A stretch of DNA of 64,000 nucleotides, from positions 6,508,501-6,572,500 of the forward strand of contig NZ_CP108442.1 in the NCBI RefSeq assembly GCF_041435355.1. The letters are read 5' to 3'. The stretch is from Streptomyces sp. NBC_01276 (GTDB lineage: Bacteria > Actinomycetota > Actinomycetes > Streptomycetales > Streptomycetaceae). Below are positions 25,812-34,894 of the stretch, piece by piece (the first letter of the stretch is position 1; the number at the start of each line of letters is the position of its first letter). Under the pieces are notes generated by a model. It saw only the letters and a program-made list of their open reading frames with translations, was not told the origin of the DNA and ran no database searches. The position numbers and the translations under genes were made by a program.

Positions 25812-26705
25812 GTGTCGGGCCTGAAGTTGTTCAACACGAAGAGCGGTGTGACCGAGGTTGCGCCGCGTCTGGCTGAGGTCGAAGCCGATGTGCAGGACCT
25901 CGTCGAGGGGCACATGCAGACCATGCTCGGGGTCCGGTTCGTGGCGAGCGAATACAGCACCGGACCGGTTCACGGCGGACGGATCGACTCGTTGGGTATA
26001 GACGAGAACGGCGCACCGGTGATCGTCGAGTACAAGCGCGGAACCGACGCGGGAGTCATAAACCAGGGCCTCTTCTACATGGCCTGGCTGCTCGATCACC
26101 GGGACACGTTCCGGCACCTGGTCCGCGACCGGCTCGGGGCCCACGCCGCGGCCCAGGTGCTGTGGAGCGCACCGAGGCTGATCTGCGTGGCTGGCGACTT
26201 CACCCGCTACGACATCCACGCTGTCCGCGAGCACCGGCACGCCATCGACCTGGTCCGCTACCGGTACTTCGGCAGCGAGTACGTCGGCCTTGAGACGGTG
26301 GCCTCCTTCGCCGGCCGTGCCGCGGCGCCGAAGGCCGGGAGCCGGAGTCGGGGTACCGCGAAGGCGCAGCGGACCGGGACGGAGGCTGGGGCCATGGCGG
26401 AGCTGGCCACGGCGGTCGACGAGGTGCTGCTCGGGCTCGGTGAGGACCTCACGAAGGTCTCGAACCAGACCTACACCGCGTACCGACGCATGCAGAACTA
26501 CGCGTGTTTGGTCCCGCCGAAGAAGACCAAGCTGCTGGTCTACCTGAAGGCCGGCCCGGCGATGGTCGACCTCGTGCCCGGCTTCGCGCGTGACGTGACG
26601 GGGCTCGGCCACCACGGCACCGGCGACCTGGAACTGACGCTCCAGACCGAGCGAGACCTGGAGCGCGCAGCCGGCTATTTCCGGGAGAGCTACGCCCTGG
26701 CGTGA
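25812..26705 (+). CDS. DUF5655-type protein with PD-(D/E)XK nuclease-like N-domain
   Basis: A 297-residue protein with GTG start directly after GGAGGGGGAG. The N-terminal half has the PD-(D/E)XK core HGGRIDSLGIDENGAPVIVE followed by YKRG (E-x-K pair at about 72-74). The C-terminal half (AMAELATAVDEVLLGLGEDL ... TKLLVYLKAGPAM) matches the DUF5655 domain as I recall it. Such proteins are predicted DNA endonucleases and are common in actinomycete accessory regions. No partner gene is adjacent, so it may act alone. Likely role is DNA cleavage in defence or repair. Confidence 0.8.
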   Translation: MSGLKLFNTKSGVTEVAPRLAEVEADVQDLVEGHMQTMLGVRFVASEYSTGPVHGGRIDSLGIDENGAPVIVEYKRGTDAGVINQGLFYMAWLLDHRDTFRHLVRDRLGAHAAAQVLWSAPRLICVAGDFTRYDIHAVREHRHAIDLVRYRYFGSEYVGLETVASFAGRAAAPKAGSRSRGTAKAQRTGTEAGAMAELATAVDEVLLGLGEDLTKVSNQTYTAYRRMQNYACLVPPKKTKLLVYLKAGPAMVDLVPGFARDVTGLGHHGTGDLELTLQTERDLERAAGYFRESYALA

Positions 26706-26833
26706 TGGCCCGGTGTCCGTGGCCGGACCAGGGGTATTGGAGGGGTTCGGAGCGGGCCGGTGATCTGGGTTCGTGATGGTGCCTCTCGACGGCTCGGGCA
26801 TGGATGGCGGTGGATTTCCAATGATCCGGCGAT

Positions 26834-26858
26834 TCCCCGGTTTGGCTGACCGGGGATC
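26834..26858 (-). terminator. 25-bp hairpin element, copy 1
   Basis: TCCCCGGT and ACCGGGGA flank a seven-base loop TTGGCTG. The same 25 bases occur at 51247-51271. Both copies lie just beyond the 3' end of a leftward gene, this one about 175 bases after the PD-(D/E)XK-like gene, which favours a terminator or a shared mobile regulatory element. Nearby bases are also partly conserved between copies. Confidence 0.6.
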
Positions 26859-27032
26859 TGCTGCTATGTTCCGCCGCGCCCAGTGGCTGGTGCACTCGGG
26901 GAGTGTGCCTCGACACGTTTCGGGCGCGCTATCTTCCGGACAGGGGCGCCGGGGAATGTCCCGTGCGCGGGACCTCCCTTACGGACGTTGGACTTGCAGT
27001 GTGGCGGTGTAGCGGCGGGATGCTGCAGGTGG

Positions 27033-28550
27033 TCATCGTTCGTGGTGGGGGAGGTCGTCTTCGCGGATGGCGAGGTAAGTCTCGGCTGTCGCGGCTTCGA
27101 GTAGGCCGGGGCCTTCGTCGAGGTCGAGCCGCGGGTCGTTCTGGGTATGGAGTAGTTCTCGCCAGGGGCGGTCCCTGCCGTCCTCGAAGGCCGCACGGAC
27201 GCGGGGCTCGATCCGGGCGCGCTGTTCCTCCTGCCGTTCGCGGAAGACTCTGCGCTGGGTGTGGCGCCGGCGCTCCTCCGCTTCCTCGCTGGCGGGCTCG
27301 TCGGCCCGAACGTCTTCAGCCCGCATGCCCGGAGTCCGCTCGGCGATGACCTGGTCCTCGCGGTGAAGTTGGGCGCAGGCGGCGAAGAGCTGCCGGGACA
27401 TGCCCAGGCGCAGTTCGGTGCCGGGCACACGGTAGGTCAGGAAGTCGTCGAGGCCAAGGGCTCGGGCGTACTCCCGGCGGCCGGGCTGGGAATCGTCGGC
27501 GAATTCGGCACGGAGATCGCTGCGCATGGCGTGGGCGTCCGTGTCACGCTCCAGGGGCGTGGTGACGCCGCGGGCGCTTCTCCGGCGGTTCGTGCGGTCG
27601 GCGGGCAGGGCCACGGTCTTGAGCCGGGAGGGCTGGGCGCCGCTGAGCGCGAGGTAGACCAGCATCTGGGCGCGTGCCGTGCCCATGAGGGCGTCGTCGC
27701 TGTCGCCGAGATGGTCCTCGGGGGACCCCAGTAGCTGGGGACTGGTGGTGCTGACGGTGGGAGGGAGCGGCGGTTTGCCGGGGTGGTGGTCGTGGTCGAT
27801 GGTGAGGAACAGGTCGCCCTGGGGCTGGACGCTGGCTCCCACGAGGATCCGCCGGTGGGCGTATTCGTGGAGGATCTTGCTGCCACCCTGGAGCTGCTTC
27901 CAGCCTTCCCAGAGGCGGGGGCTGCGGACGTTCCCGCCCTTGGCTTCGATCATCCAGTACAGGTTCTCCTGCTCGTGCAGACCCCAAAGGTCCGGGAGCT
28001 TCGCGGAGGTGCTGACGAACTTGTTGCGGAGGGCGGGAATGGGGCCGCCGTCCTCGATGTGCAGGGTCTGGCCCAGCCCCATCAGTGAGCGGGTCGCCCA
28101 CTCGGCCATGGTCATGCCCAGGCGGTAGCCGAGGGCGTTCTTCGCGGAGCGCTCGGTGCCGTACTCGTAGACCGGGTTGACGGTCAGGCGACGGCCCTTG
28201 CTGCCCGGCAGGGAGTGCTTGGTGTCGACGCTGTGGGTGCCGAGGTAGGCGTACAAAGGGGCGACGCCGGCGACGAGTTCACCGCGGGCCAGCTGGGGTG
28301 TCCGCAGCAGGTTGGGGGTGATGTCGCGGCCCACCTCGGTGGCGGCCTTGAGGATCTCGCGCCAGGTGGTGGTGGGCAGGTACCAGCCGTTCGCCGCCGG
28401 GAAGGCGGCGGTCGAGGGCCAAGGGGACGGCTTTGAGGTTCGCCACTGCTTGAAGGGTCGAGCCGATGGACTGTCGCGGAACTTCACTGGTATGTCGACG
28501 CTGTCGGTGTACAGAAGAGGTGGGACGTCAGCCAAGGGGGAAGGAATCAT
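27033..28550 (-). CDS. PD-(D/E)XK-like protein, third gene of the Gabija-like operon
   Basis: A 505-residue protein from ATG 28550, 47 bases after the helicase stop; an upstream extension would overlap the helicase. LPDLWGLHEQENLYWMIEAKGG (about residues 221-242) has the PD...E-x-K arrangement of restriction-type nucleases. The rest is mixed helical with a very acidic/Arg-rich C-terminal region (EEAEERRRHTQRRVFRERQE). It is not part of the standard two-gene Gabija system. It could be an added effector or regulator co-transcribed with it. Family not recognised. Confidence 0.6.
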   Translation of the reverse strand: MIPSPLADVPPLLYTDSVDIPVKFRDSPSARPFKQWRTSKPSPWPSTAAFPAANGWYLPTTTWREILKAATEVGRDITPNLLRTPQLARGELVAGVAPLYAYLGTHSVDTKHSLPGSKGRRLTVNPVYEYGTERSAKNALGYRLGMTMAEWATRSLMGLGQTLHIEDGGPIPALRNKFVSTSAKLPDLWGLHEQENLYWMIEAKGGNVRSPRLWEGWKQLQGGSKILHEYAHRRILVGASVQPQGDLFLTIDHDHHPGKPPLPPTVSTTSPQLLGSPEDHLGDSDDALMGTARAQMLVYLALSGAQPSRLKTVALPADRTNRRRSARGVTTPLERDTDAHAMRSDLRAEFADDSQPGRREYARALGLDDFLTYRVPGTELRLGMSRQLFAACAQLHREDQVIAERTPGMRAEDVRADEPASEEAEERRRHTQRRVFRERQEEQRARIEPRVRAAFEDGRDRPWRELLHTQNDPRLDLDEGPGLLEAATAETYLAIREDDLPHHER

Positions 28551-28597
28551 TGGCTCACTGTGCCAGCGGCCACCGGACCCTCCGAGCCTTGGGTCCG

Positions 28598-30310
28598 TTA
28601 CCGGCCTGACATGCGCGATGGTGCGGGCACGGACCGATCCGGGTGCACCGGTTGGGCCTGCAGTTCGGAGATGTGCTGGGCGACGATACTGGCGTTCATC
28701 GGGCAAGCCTCGACGATCATGGGCCACCACAGGCTCTCGCGTGTGGAGTAGGGTCTGCCGGCGTTGGAGATGAGGGACTGCGCGCGGGTGATGACGATTC
28801 CGTGGCGTGCTCTGGAGACCATGACGAGGACCACGCGGAGCTCTTCTGCCAGTTGCTCGGCGGTGTCGGCCTGACCATCTGGGATGTGCCAGCCCTCGAA
28901 GCCGGGTACGAATACCCAGTCGAACTGTTGGCCCTTTCCTGTGTGGGCGTTGAGCAAGTGGACGCCCGGCTCGATTGCCGAGCCCTCGTCCACGATGCGG
29001 AGTTGGGCCGCTGCCGCGGCGAGAGATCCTGCCTGGTTGGCCAGGTCCTCGAACTCCGCTAGGGCGTTCGTCGCCTGTTCCATCGTGTCGACATCATTCG
29101 GATCGATGCCGTCCAGCATGGTCTCCCGCAGCGTCACAAGGTCTGCTTGGCGCGGCAGCTGGGCAACCGTGGCCACCAACCGCTGGACCATGGTGTTGTT
29201 CTCGATTGCGAGGTCCCAGCGCTGGCTCCGGAGGTGGACCGCTCCCGAGAACGCCGCGTCCACGTACTTGCGGCGCCACCGGGACCGGGTGATGACGCCG
29301 ATGGTCGACTTGGGGAAGGCGGAGAGGATGTCGGTTGCCCGGTCCACGATCCACCCTGCCTCCTCGGTGCCGCTGTTGAAACTCGCCGCGGCAGCGGCCC
29401 CACCTTGGGGCCAGGCATCAGGCTGAACTGACCGGAGATCCGTGACTTCGTCGAGTCGGGCTGCGACATGGTTCACGACATCGAGCACGGCAGGGGAGGA
29501 CCGATAGGAGAGGGTGAGCCGACGTGGTTCGCCGCAGATTTCCCTCAACTCCCGTTCCACCTCGGCCGGCCTCGCGCCGGCCCAGCTGAAGATCCCCTGG
29601 AGGGGGTCACCGACGAAGGTCCGGCTAGTCGAGCTGGTCGCGAGGGCGATTTCGAGCTGCTGAGGTGACATGTCCTGGAACTCATCGACCAGAACCGCAC
29701 CGTAGTGCAGCTGGTACAGGCGGGCGATCTTCTCGACCCTGAGTAGCCGTTGCGCGTGCCGGAGTAGATCCTCGTAGTGGAAGATCCCAACTTCGAGGCG
29801 CTCGGCCTCGATCTGCTGGGCGAAGGTGTTACCGCTGGCGGCGAGGGCGTTGTGCACCTCGGCGTCATCGTATGGGCCCTGCTTGGCTACGGACAGGGCC
29901 GCTTCGATGCCCTTCCTCCGGTTGATGGCGGGGCCGACGTCCAGGCCCTTGGTGAAGACGGAGATCGCGTCGGCGAGGGTTGAGCGGCCAGGCATCGGAG
30001 TGTTCGGATCGAGACCGAGAGTTCGGCCGTGGGCGCGGACGATCTCGGCGGCATGCCCGTGGAAGTTGGTGACTCGGACGTGATGTGAGAACCGCTGGGG
30101 ACCCAGAGTACGAAGAAGGCGCTCACGCAGGTTCTGCTTCGCGCGGTTGGAGAACGTCAGCGCGAGGATGCGTTGGTGGGGCTGTAGCCCGCCGAGCAGG
30201 TGAACCGCGCGCCGGGCGAGCAGCTCCGTCTTGCCGCAGCCCGGTGGCGCGATTGCCAGCAGGTTTGCCTCAGGGCTGTAGGCCGGGTCCGGTCCTGTGT
30301 CCTGATTCAT
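28598..30310 (-). CDS. UvrD-like helicase, Gabija GajB-like
   Basis: A 570-residue superfamily 1 helicase. Walker A APPGCGKT (21-28), RILALTFSNRAKQNLRERL (motif Ia), VDEFQDMSP (motif II), LTLSYRSSP (motif IV area) and NAHTGKGQQFDWVFV with EELRVVLVMVSRARHG (motifs V/VI) are present. ATGA overlap with the upstream OLD-family gene. The pair in this order (OLD nuclease then UvrD-like helicase) is the Gabija anti-phage architecture, where GajB senses DNA ends or nucleotide state and supports GajA cleavage. Length is slightly above usual GajB. Confidence 0.82.
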   Translation of the reverse strand: MNQDTGPDPAYSPEANLLAIAPPGCGKTELLARRAVHLLGGLQPHQRILALTFSNRAKQNLRERLLRTLGPQRFSHHVRVTNFHGHAAEIVRAHGRTLGLDPNTPMPGRSTLADAISVFTKGLDVGPAINRRKGIEAALSVAKQGPYDDAEVHNALAASGNTFAQQIEAERLEVGIFHYEDLLRHAQRLLRVEKIARLYQLHYGAVLVDEFQDMSPQQLEIALATSSTSRTFVGDPLQGIFSWAGARPAEVERELREICGEPRRLTLSYRSSPAVLDVVNHVAARLDEVTDLRSVQPDAWPQGGAAAAASFNSGTEEAGWIVDRATDILSAFPKSTIGVITRSRWRRKYVDAAFSGAVHLRSQRWDLAIENNTMVQRLVATVAQLPRQADLVTLRETMLDGIDPNDVDTMEQATNALAEFEDLANQAGSLAAAAAQLRIVDEGSAIEPGVHLLNAHTGKGQQFDWVFVPGFEGWHIPDGQADTAEQLAEELRVVLVMVSRARHGIVITRAQSLISNAGRPYSTRESLWWPMIVEACPMNASIVAQHISELQAQPVHPDRSVPAPSRMSGR

Positions 30311-31929
30311 CGCTCAGCCAGTTCCCTGGCCTTGGTGAGGATTCCGACGACGCTGCTGATCGCATTTGCGTGTTCGTGGGTCATCGCGTCTGCGACGGCG
30401 GTGGCCGCATCGGTCTTGTTCCTGCGGCAGAAGGCCGCGACGGCCTGGTCACTAAGCTCCTCCTCGCGGGAGACGCCGCACGCCTGGAGCAGCCCATCGA
30501 GTCGACACACACCCGCATCGATGAGGATGCGGCCGGCGACAGGCCCGGTCAGTGCCTTGCAGTACTCATCTTCCAGGTCGCGGTCGCTAGACCAGACCTT
30601 CGTTCCGATTAGGTCCTTGGGCCGGCCCCCGAAAGCACTAATAAAGATGCCCTCCTCGGCTTTGTCTACGAGTCCGAGGACATGTACGCCGAAGCCGTTC
30701 GCGCCGAGCATCTTGTAGACGTGTCGGAATTTGTCCGCCCCGTCCAGCTCGAAGACGACGACGCCGAGACGATCGAGCCCGATGCCGAGTGCTCGGGCTG
30801 CCGCTTCGACAATGATCCTGTCGGCAACACCTTCCACCGCGATGACATAGCGGGCGGTCAACGCTTCGAGCAGGCGCGGAGACCACCACTGGGAGCGGAG
30901 CTTCTCCACCGCACCCAGGCCAGCATCCGGGACCTGATGCACGTCCCCGCCGGGGGCGACGACCAGAACCTGTGCCGGCTCGAACCGCTGCAGGACATAA
31001 GGCGAGTGCGTGCAGACAATCTTCTGGTTCCCTGCCGCGGCGAACAGCTCGGCGATGGTCCGCTGGCTAGCAGGATGGAGGTGGAGCTCCGGCTCGTCGA
31101 CCGCGATGATGTTCGCGGCGTTCTCGGCAAGGTCGAACAGGGTGAGCGCCATCAGCTGGCGCAGACCATCTGACTGCTCGGCGATCGGTACGTATTGGTC
31201 ATCGCGGTGGAGGAACATCGAGACGCCCTCCAGCACAGACGTACCCGGGTCAGCTGCGGTGCGCACGGCCAGGTCGTCGGCAGCGATCGGGCGTGGCATG
31301 GCTTTGGCCAGGTGCCCTGCAATCTTCTTGCGGAGTTCGGTCAGGCTCTCGTTGACGTGGAGCTTGTCGTTGAAGTCACCGAGGATCTGGGTGAGTACGG
31401 CTCTCTCCGCGCCCATGTCGAGGCTGTCGAACATCAACTGTAGGGCGCTGTTTGGTCCACCGAGCTGAGTGCCGCTCGTCCCGCGCGTGGCCGGCAGGTA
31501 GCGCCAGCCGAATGCGTCGAGTTGCTGGCGGGTCGGTGCGCGACGGTCCGCCGTACCCGTGAGGACCCGATGGATGACAACGGCGTCCAGGTCATCCTCG
31601 TTGGGCGCCACATCGAGACGGACCGTCAGCGACGCCTTGCCTGAGATGGGATCGATGTCAATCTCACGATGAAACGTCGCGTTCTCGATGTCGGAGAACT
31701 CGGCCAGCACCGCCTCCACGGTCAGGGGTTGATCCTGGTCGCGGAGATCCGCCCGAGACAGGCTCTGGTACAGCTGGCCGAGTGTGGCGCCCAGCGTGAG
31801 GTTGAGCATCCGCAGGAGCGAAGTCTTGCCGACATCGTTCGCTCCGACGATGACCAGGTGCTTACGGACCTCGATGTCCAGGTCCTGCAGACGGGCGTAG
31901 TTGACGACTTTCAACCGAGTAAGCCTCAT
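30307..31929 (-). CDS. OLD-family ATPase with TOPRIM nuclease, Gabija GajA-like
   Basis: A 540-residue protein. N-terminal AAA/ABC-type ATPase: LTRLKVVNYARLQDLDI, Walker A GANDVGKTS (29-37), Walker B IIAVDEPELHLHP and switch TH in IVCTHSPYVLQRF. C-terminal TOPRIM: YVIAVEGVADRIIVEAAA with the catalytic Glu, VVVFELDGADKF and HVLGLVDKAEEG with the Asp. This is the GajA layout, a site-specific DNA nicking/cutting enzyme released from ATP inhibition during phage infection. The promoter should lie in the 400-base region upstream (31930-32329). Confidence 0.85.
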   Translation of the reverse strand: MRLTRLKVVNYARLQDLDIEVRKHLVIVGANDVGKTSLLRMLNLTLGATLGQLYQSLSRADLRDQDQPLTVEAVLAEFSDIENATFHREIDIDPISGKASLTVRLDVAPNEDDLDAVVIHRVLTGTADRRAPTRQQLDAFGWRYLPATRGTSGTQLGGPNSALQLMFDSLDMGAERAVLTQILGDFNDKLHVNESLTELRKKIAGHLAKAMPRPIAADDLAVRTAADPGTSVLEGVSMFLHRDDQYVPIAEQSDGLRQLMALTLFDLAENAANIIAVDEPELHLHPASQRTIAELFAAAGNQKIVCTHSPYVLQRFEPAQVLVVAPGGDVHQVPDAGLGAVEKLRSQWWSPRLLEALTARYVIAVEGVADRIIVEAAARALGIGLDRLGVVVFELDGADKFRHVYKMLGANGFGVHVLGLVDKAEEGIFISAFGGRPKDLIGTKVWSSDRDLEDEYCKALTGPVAGRILIDAGVCRLDGLLQACGVSREEELSDQAVAAFCRRNKTDAATAVADAMTHEHANAISSVVGILTKARELAER

Positions 31930-32329
31930 CGCTGCTGACCTACCCGTCCCCGTGCGGGCTTCGGCCGACGATCGACGGTCGCGACAAGACTCAGGGGCCG
32001 ATTCAACGAGGCGCGCAGGTTCACCCGGTCAGACTACGACGATTGGGACTTCCGAGCTCCGGAATTCCGTGTTCCTGTCCGTGGGGTTGGTTGGGATCGA
32101 GGGCCACAGACGCTCAGTCGGTCGTAATGCTTGGTGTCGGCACCGGTGTCGAGAGCGAGACTGTGACGCCCGGGATCGGTACGGTCCTGCGTCATCCCCC
32201 GCGGCGGGTCAGCCACTGGCTGGCGTGGCACATCGGGCCTACCTCCACAGGGGGGGCGGTGCCCTCCGTGGTCAGCAAGGGGGCGGCGCCCGGCCAGGTC
32301 AGGGCGACCGACGTCGGGTGGCTGGGGAT
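31930..32329. other. Intergenic region upstream of the Gabija-like operon
   Basis: About 400 bases between the start of the GajA-like gene (leftward) and the end of the next leftward gene. No supportable gene. It should contain the defence operon promoter and the terminator of the conjugative element operon; I could not assign boxes. Confidence 0.45.
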
Positions 32330-33703
32330 TCAACGTCTGGGCGCAGGTCGGGGCGCTGATGCCGAGGGACGGGCCGGAGCCGCCACAGTCGGTATGTGGG
32401 GCACGGCTGCGGTGGAGTGGCGGGGCTGTCGACTGCCGTGGCCGTGTGCGAGTTCGAAGGTGATGTCCTGGATGAATGCTGTGGGTGCGTGCGTGGAGAG
32501 CCGGATGGCCCAGGTGGGGCTGTCGGCTGTGTTGCCGCCCCAGACGGTCCAGGCCGGCAGCACGTCCCCCTGCTTTACGGAGGTGTCGAAACGCAGCCCG
32601 GCCGCCCCGATTTCGGGGGTGGGTACCGTCCAGTCGATGAGCCGGGATCCGACCTTCAGGTGCCAGCCGACGTCTTCCAGCGGGCGGGAGGCCTGAGCGA
32701 GGTCTTCCTCCGTCACTGGGGTGTTGGTGCTCGGGCTCCAGGCGTTGTCGGTGTTGAGGCTGTTAAGCAGGGTCCGCATGATCTCAACGGGGGTGGTGGG
32801 GACGGCGGTGGCGTGCCAGAGGCGCTCTCCGACGGGGGACTCGTACGCTGCGATCGTCCAGGCGTCGTCGCCGCGAAGCGCTTCATGAAGGAACTCCACG
32901 CGCAGGGTCAGGGATTCGTGATTGGCGATGGTGGTCTCATCGTGGGGGCGCCATTTCTCCCACTCCTGGTGCTTGGTGAAGAAGTCGCGGAGGAGTGCCT
33001 CGTGGTCGCTGGGAACGGCGGCGTACGAGGGAACGCTCAGCGAGACCTGCTCGGCCGGAGGGCCGAACGTGGTCGGTGCCGGCCTGTCGGCGGGGGGTAC
33101 GGCGAGGACTGCGGCCGCGGCGCGCTCGATGTCTGTCGGCGGCGCGGGTCCCGGCCGTGCTGCGACGGGGTGATGACGGAGGAAATCAGCTATGGCCTCG
33201 GTCTCGGAGTCGAAGATCATGGTCTCTTGGCGTAGGTAGTCCTCGCCGTGCAGGTGGATGCTTTTGCCCCCTCGGTAGGTACCGACTGCCACGTTGGTCC
33301 AGCCGTCGTGAGCGTGCAGGTGGATGACCAGGCTGCCGGCGGCGATGGCATCGTGGATGGCCTGGGCGTCGGCGCTGACTTCGCGGATCTCTTCCCGGGT
33401 CAGCCAGTGCATGGGGTAGTTGCCGTACGTCCACTCAGTGTCGATCTCTTCCTGCAGCGCGGGATCGACGTCCACGCTGGTGCCGTCTTCGCGGAGCGCT
33501 TGGGCTGCTTTGTCGGCGTAGTGGGGTGCGTCGTGGTCGATGCGTGCAAGAACCATGGTCGTGTCGCTGGTCGAGCGGAACCCATGGATGGCCAGGGCGG
33601 CGCGCGCGAGGTAGAGGGGGTTGCCGGTGATGGTGGCGATCACGGCGGTGCCGTGGTCGGGATGGAGCGCCAGGCGGACGTGGGCGGGTGAGGGGCTTGG
33701 CAT
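32330..33703 (-). CDS. DUF317 protein with an N-terminal recurring module
   Basis: A 457-residue protein. Residues about 15-85 (LARAALAIHGFRSTSDTTMV ... AAQALREDGTSVDVDPAL) are one copy of a module seen in at least seven other proteins of this element. The C-terminal region (GWHLKVGSRLIDWTVPTP ... AWTVWGGNTADSPTWAIRLS) matches DUF317, a domain of unknown function found on Streptomyces plasmids and integrative elements. It is the last gene of the leftward element and is separated from the upstream operon by a strong hairpin. No catalytic motif. Confidence 0.75.
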   Translation of the reverse strand: MPSPSPAHVRLALHPDHGTAVIATITGNPLYLARAALAIHGFRSTSDTTMVLARIDHDAPHYADKAAQALREDGTSVDVDPALQEEIDTEWTYGNYPMHWLTREEIREVSADAQAIHDAIAAGSLVIHLHAHDGWTNVAVGTYRGGKSIHLHGEDYLRQETMIFDSETEAIADFLRHHPVAARPGPAPPTDIERAAAAVLAVPPADRPAPTTFGPPAEQVSLSVPSYAAVPSDHEALLRDFFTKHQEWEKWRPHDETTIANHESLTLRVEFLHEALRGDDAWTIAAYESPVGERLWHATAVPTTPVEIMRTLLNSLNTDNAWSPSTNTPVTEEDLAQASRPLEDVGWHLKVGSRLIDWTVPTPEIGAAGLRFDTSVKQGDVLPAWTVWGGNTADSPTWAIRLSTHAPTAFIQDITFELAHGHGSRQPRHSTAAVPHIPTVAAPARPSASAPRPAPRR

Positions 33704-33717
33704 GGGGCTCGCTTCTC

Positions 33718-33748
33718 GGGTCCGGCCGGCAGATGGCCGGCCGGACCC
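33718..33748 (-). terminator. 13-bp perfect-stem hairpin
   Basis: GGGTCCGGCCGGC (33718-33730) and GCCGGCCGGACCC (33736-33748) pair perfectly around a five-base loop, 12 bases after the stop of the DnaB-N-domain gene and 14 bases before the start of the DUF317 gene. No U-tract. Probably an intercistronic terminator or processing signal. Confidence 0.65.
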
Positions 33749-33760
33749 GGCTGGGTGGGC

Positions 33761-34894
33761 TTATCGGGAGGACCGTGCTGACACGCTGGGGGCACGGGTG
33801 GCGCGGGTTGTGGTGGGTGGCCCGGCCCGGGACGCGGGGGCCAGCCGTGGGCGGGGGCGTTCGGTGGGTTGCCGGCCGGTGGCATGGTGCCAGCGGGCCC
33901 GGAGGGCGGTGAGGTCGGCGAGCGCGCGGCGGCTGCCGGTGATCAGCTGGTGTGGGGAGTTCGACAGGTCGTGGGTGAAGGCCTGGATGTGCAGGCCGGC
34001 GGTGTGGGCGTGGTGGAGGAGGGAGCGCCGCAGGATCTGCTCGCCCCAGTGCTCGGGGACTCCGGCCGATGCGGCGAGCATGTCCAGGGCGTCCTGCGCG
34101 GTGAATGCCTGTGTGAGCAGGCCGTGCTGCTGGGCCTCCCAGAGCACGGTCACCTCGTCGACCGGATCCCCGCGGGCGGCGAGCGAGGTCAGACACCGGT
34201 ACAGGGCTCCGTGTAGGGGGATGGCGAAGTCCTCCGGGCGCAGCCATCGCATCGACGCCAGTGCGGCCGGGTACGCGGCGGCCGTCGACAGCAGTAGCTG
34301 CTCTTCGCTCGTCACGTCAGGGCCGGTATCGCGGGCGGGCGGTGGCGGGGGTGGGGTGCGGGGGAGTGAGCCCGGGTGGGACGGGAAGACCGCGGCCAGG
34401 TGGTCGAGGAGGGATGCGAGGGAGTCGGCCCGGGTCAGGGTCACTGCGGCTGGGTCCGGAAGCGCGGTGTCGGTGGCTGCCTGGATGAGGGGTTCGGCGT
34501 GGGCTTGGAGGGTCCGCCGAGCGTGGTCGGCCCGTACCATCCGCGCGTACGCGGGGGCGTTCGCGGGCTGGGGGCAGGCTGCGGCCAGGGTGTGGAGGTA
34601 GGACAGGGCCAGGCCGCGGGCATGCGGGAGTGCGTGGGCGTGGACGGCGTTGATCCAGACCGGCTCCTTCGCGTGGAGTGACGGGGCTGGCGGCGTTAGC
34701 GAGGCCAACGCCGCGTACAAGGCGCGGTGCCTGGCTGAGGAGAACTGGGAGGGATCGAGCGGGCCGATCGCCTTGACCCGGTGCGGGTCGAGGAGGAGGG
34801 CGCCCAGCAGGGCTTGTTCGGCGTAGTGGACGGCCGGGCTGGTGGGGATGTCGCCCAGGGTGAAGTCCGGTTCCGGAAGACGGTTGTTGGCCAT
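33761..34894 (-). CDS. Protein with two DnaB-helicase N-terminal-like domains
   Basis: A 377-residue protein from ATG 34894 (TGATG overlap with the methyltransferase). HYAEQALLGALLLDPHRVKA and, later, SEEQLLLSTAAAYPAALASM are each the first helix of a DnaB N-terminal domain, with RHRALYAALASL and LHGALYRCLTSLAARG as the matching later helices. The ATPase domain of DnaB is absent. It may load or decoy the replicative helicase for element replication or transfer. C-terminus is a disordered Arg/Pro tail. Confidence 0.7.
   Translation of the reverse strand: MANNRLPEPDFTLGDIPTSPAVHYAEQALLGALLLDPHRVKAIGPLDPSQFSSARHRALYAALASLTPPAPSLHAKEPVWINAVHAHALPHARGLALSYLHTLAAACPQPANAPAYARMVRADHARRTLQAHAEPLIQAATDTALPDPAAVTLTRADSLASLLDHLAAVFPSHPGSLPRTPPPPPPARDTGPDVTSEEQLLLSTAAAYPAALASMRWLRPEDFAIPLHGALYRCLTSLAARGDPVDEVTVLWEAQQHGLLTQAFTAQDALDMLAASAGVPEHWGEQILRRSLLHHAHTAGLHIQAFTHDLSNSPHQLITGSRRALADLTALRARWHHATGRQPTERPRPRLAPASRAGPPTTTRATRAPSVSARSSR

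Noticed and set aside
27033..28730. Longer start at 28730 for the third Gabija-operon gene
   Set aside because: It would overlap the helicase by 133 bases and adds Arg/Pro-rich antisense-like residues; ATG 28550 fits the spacing.
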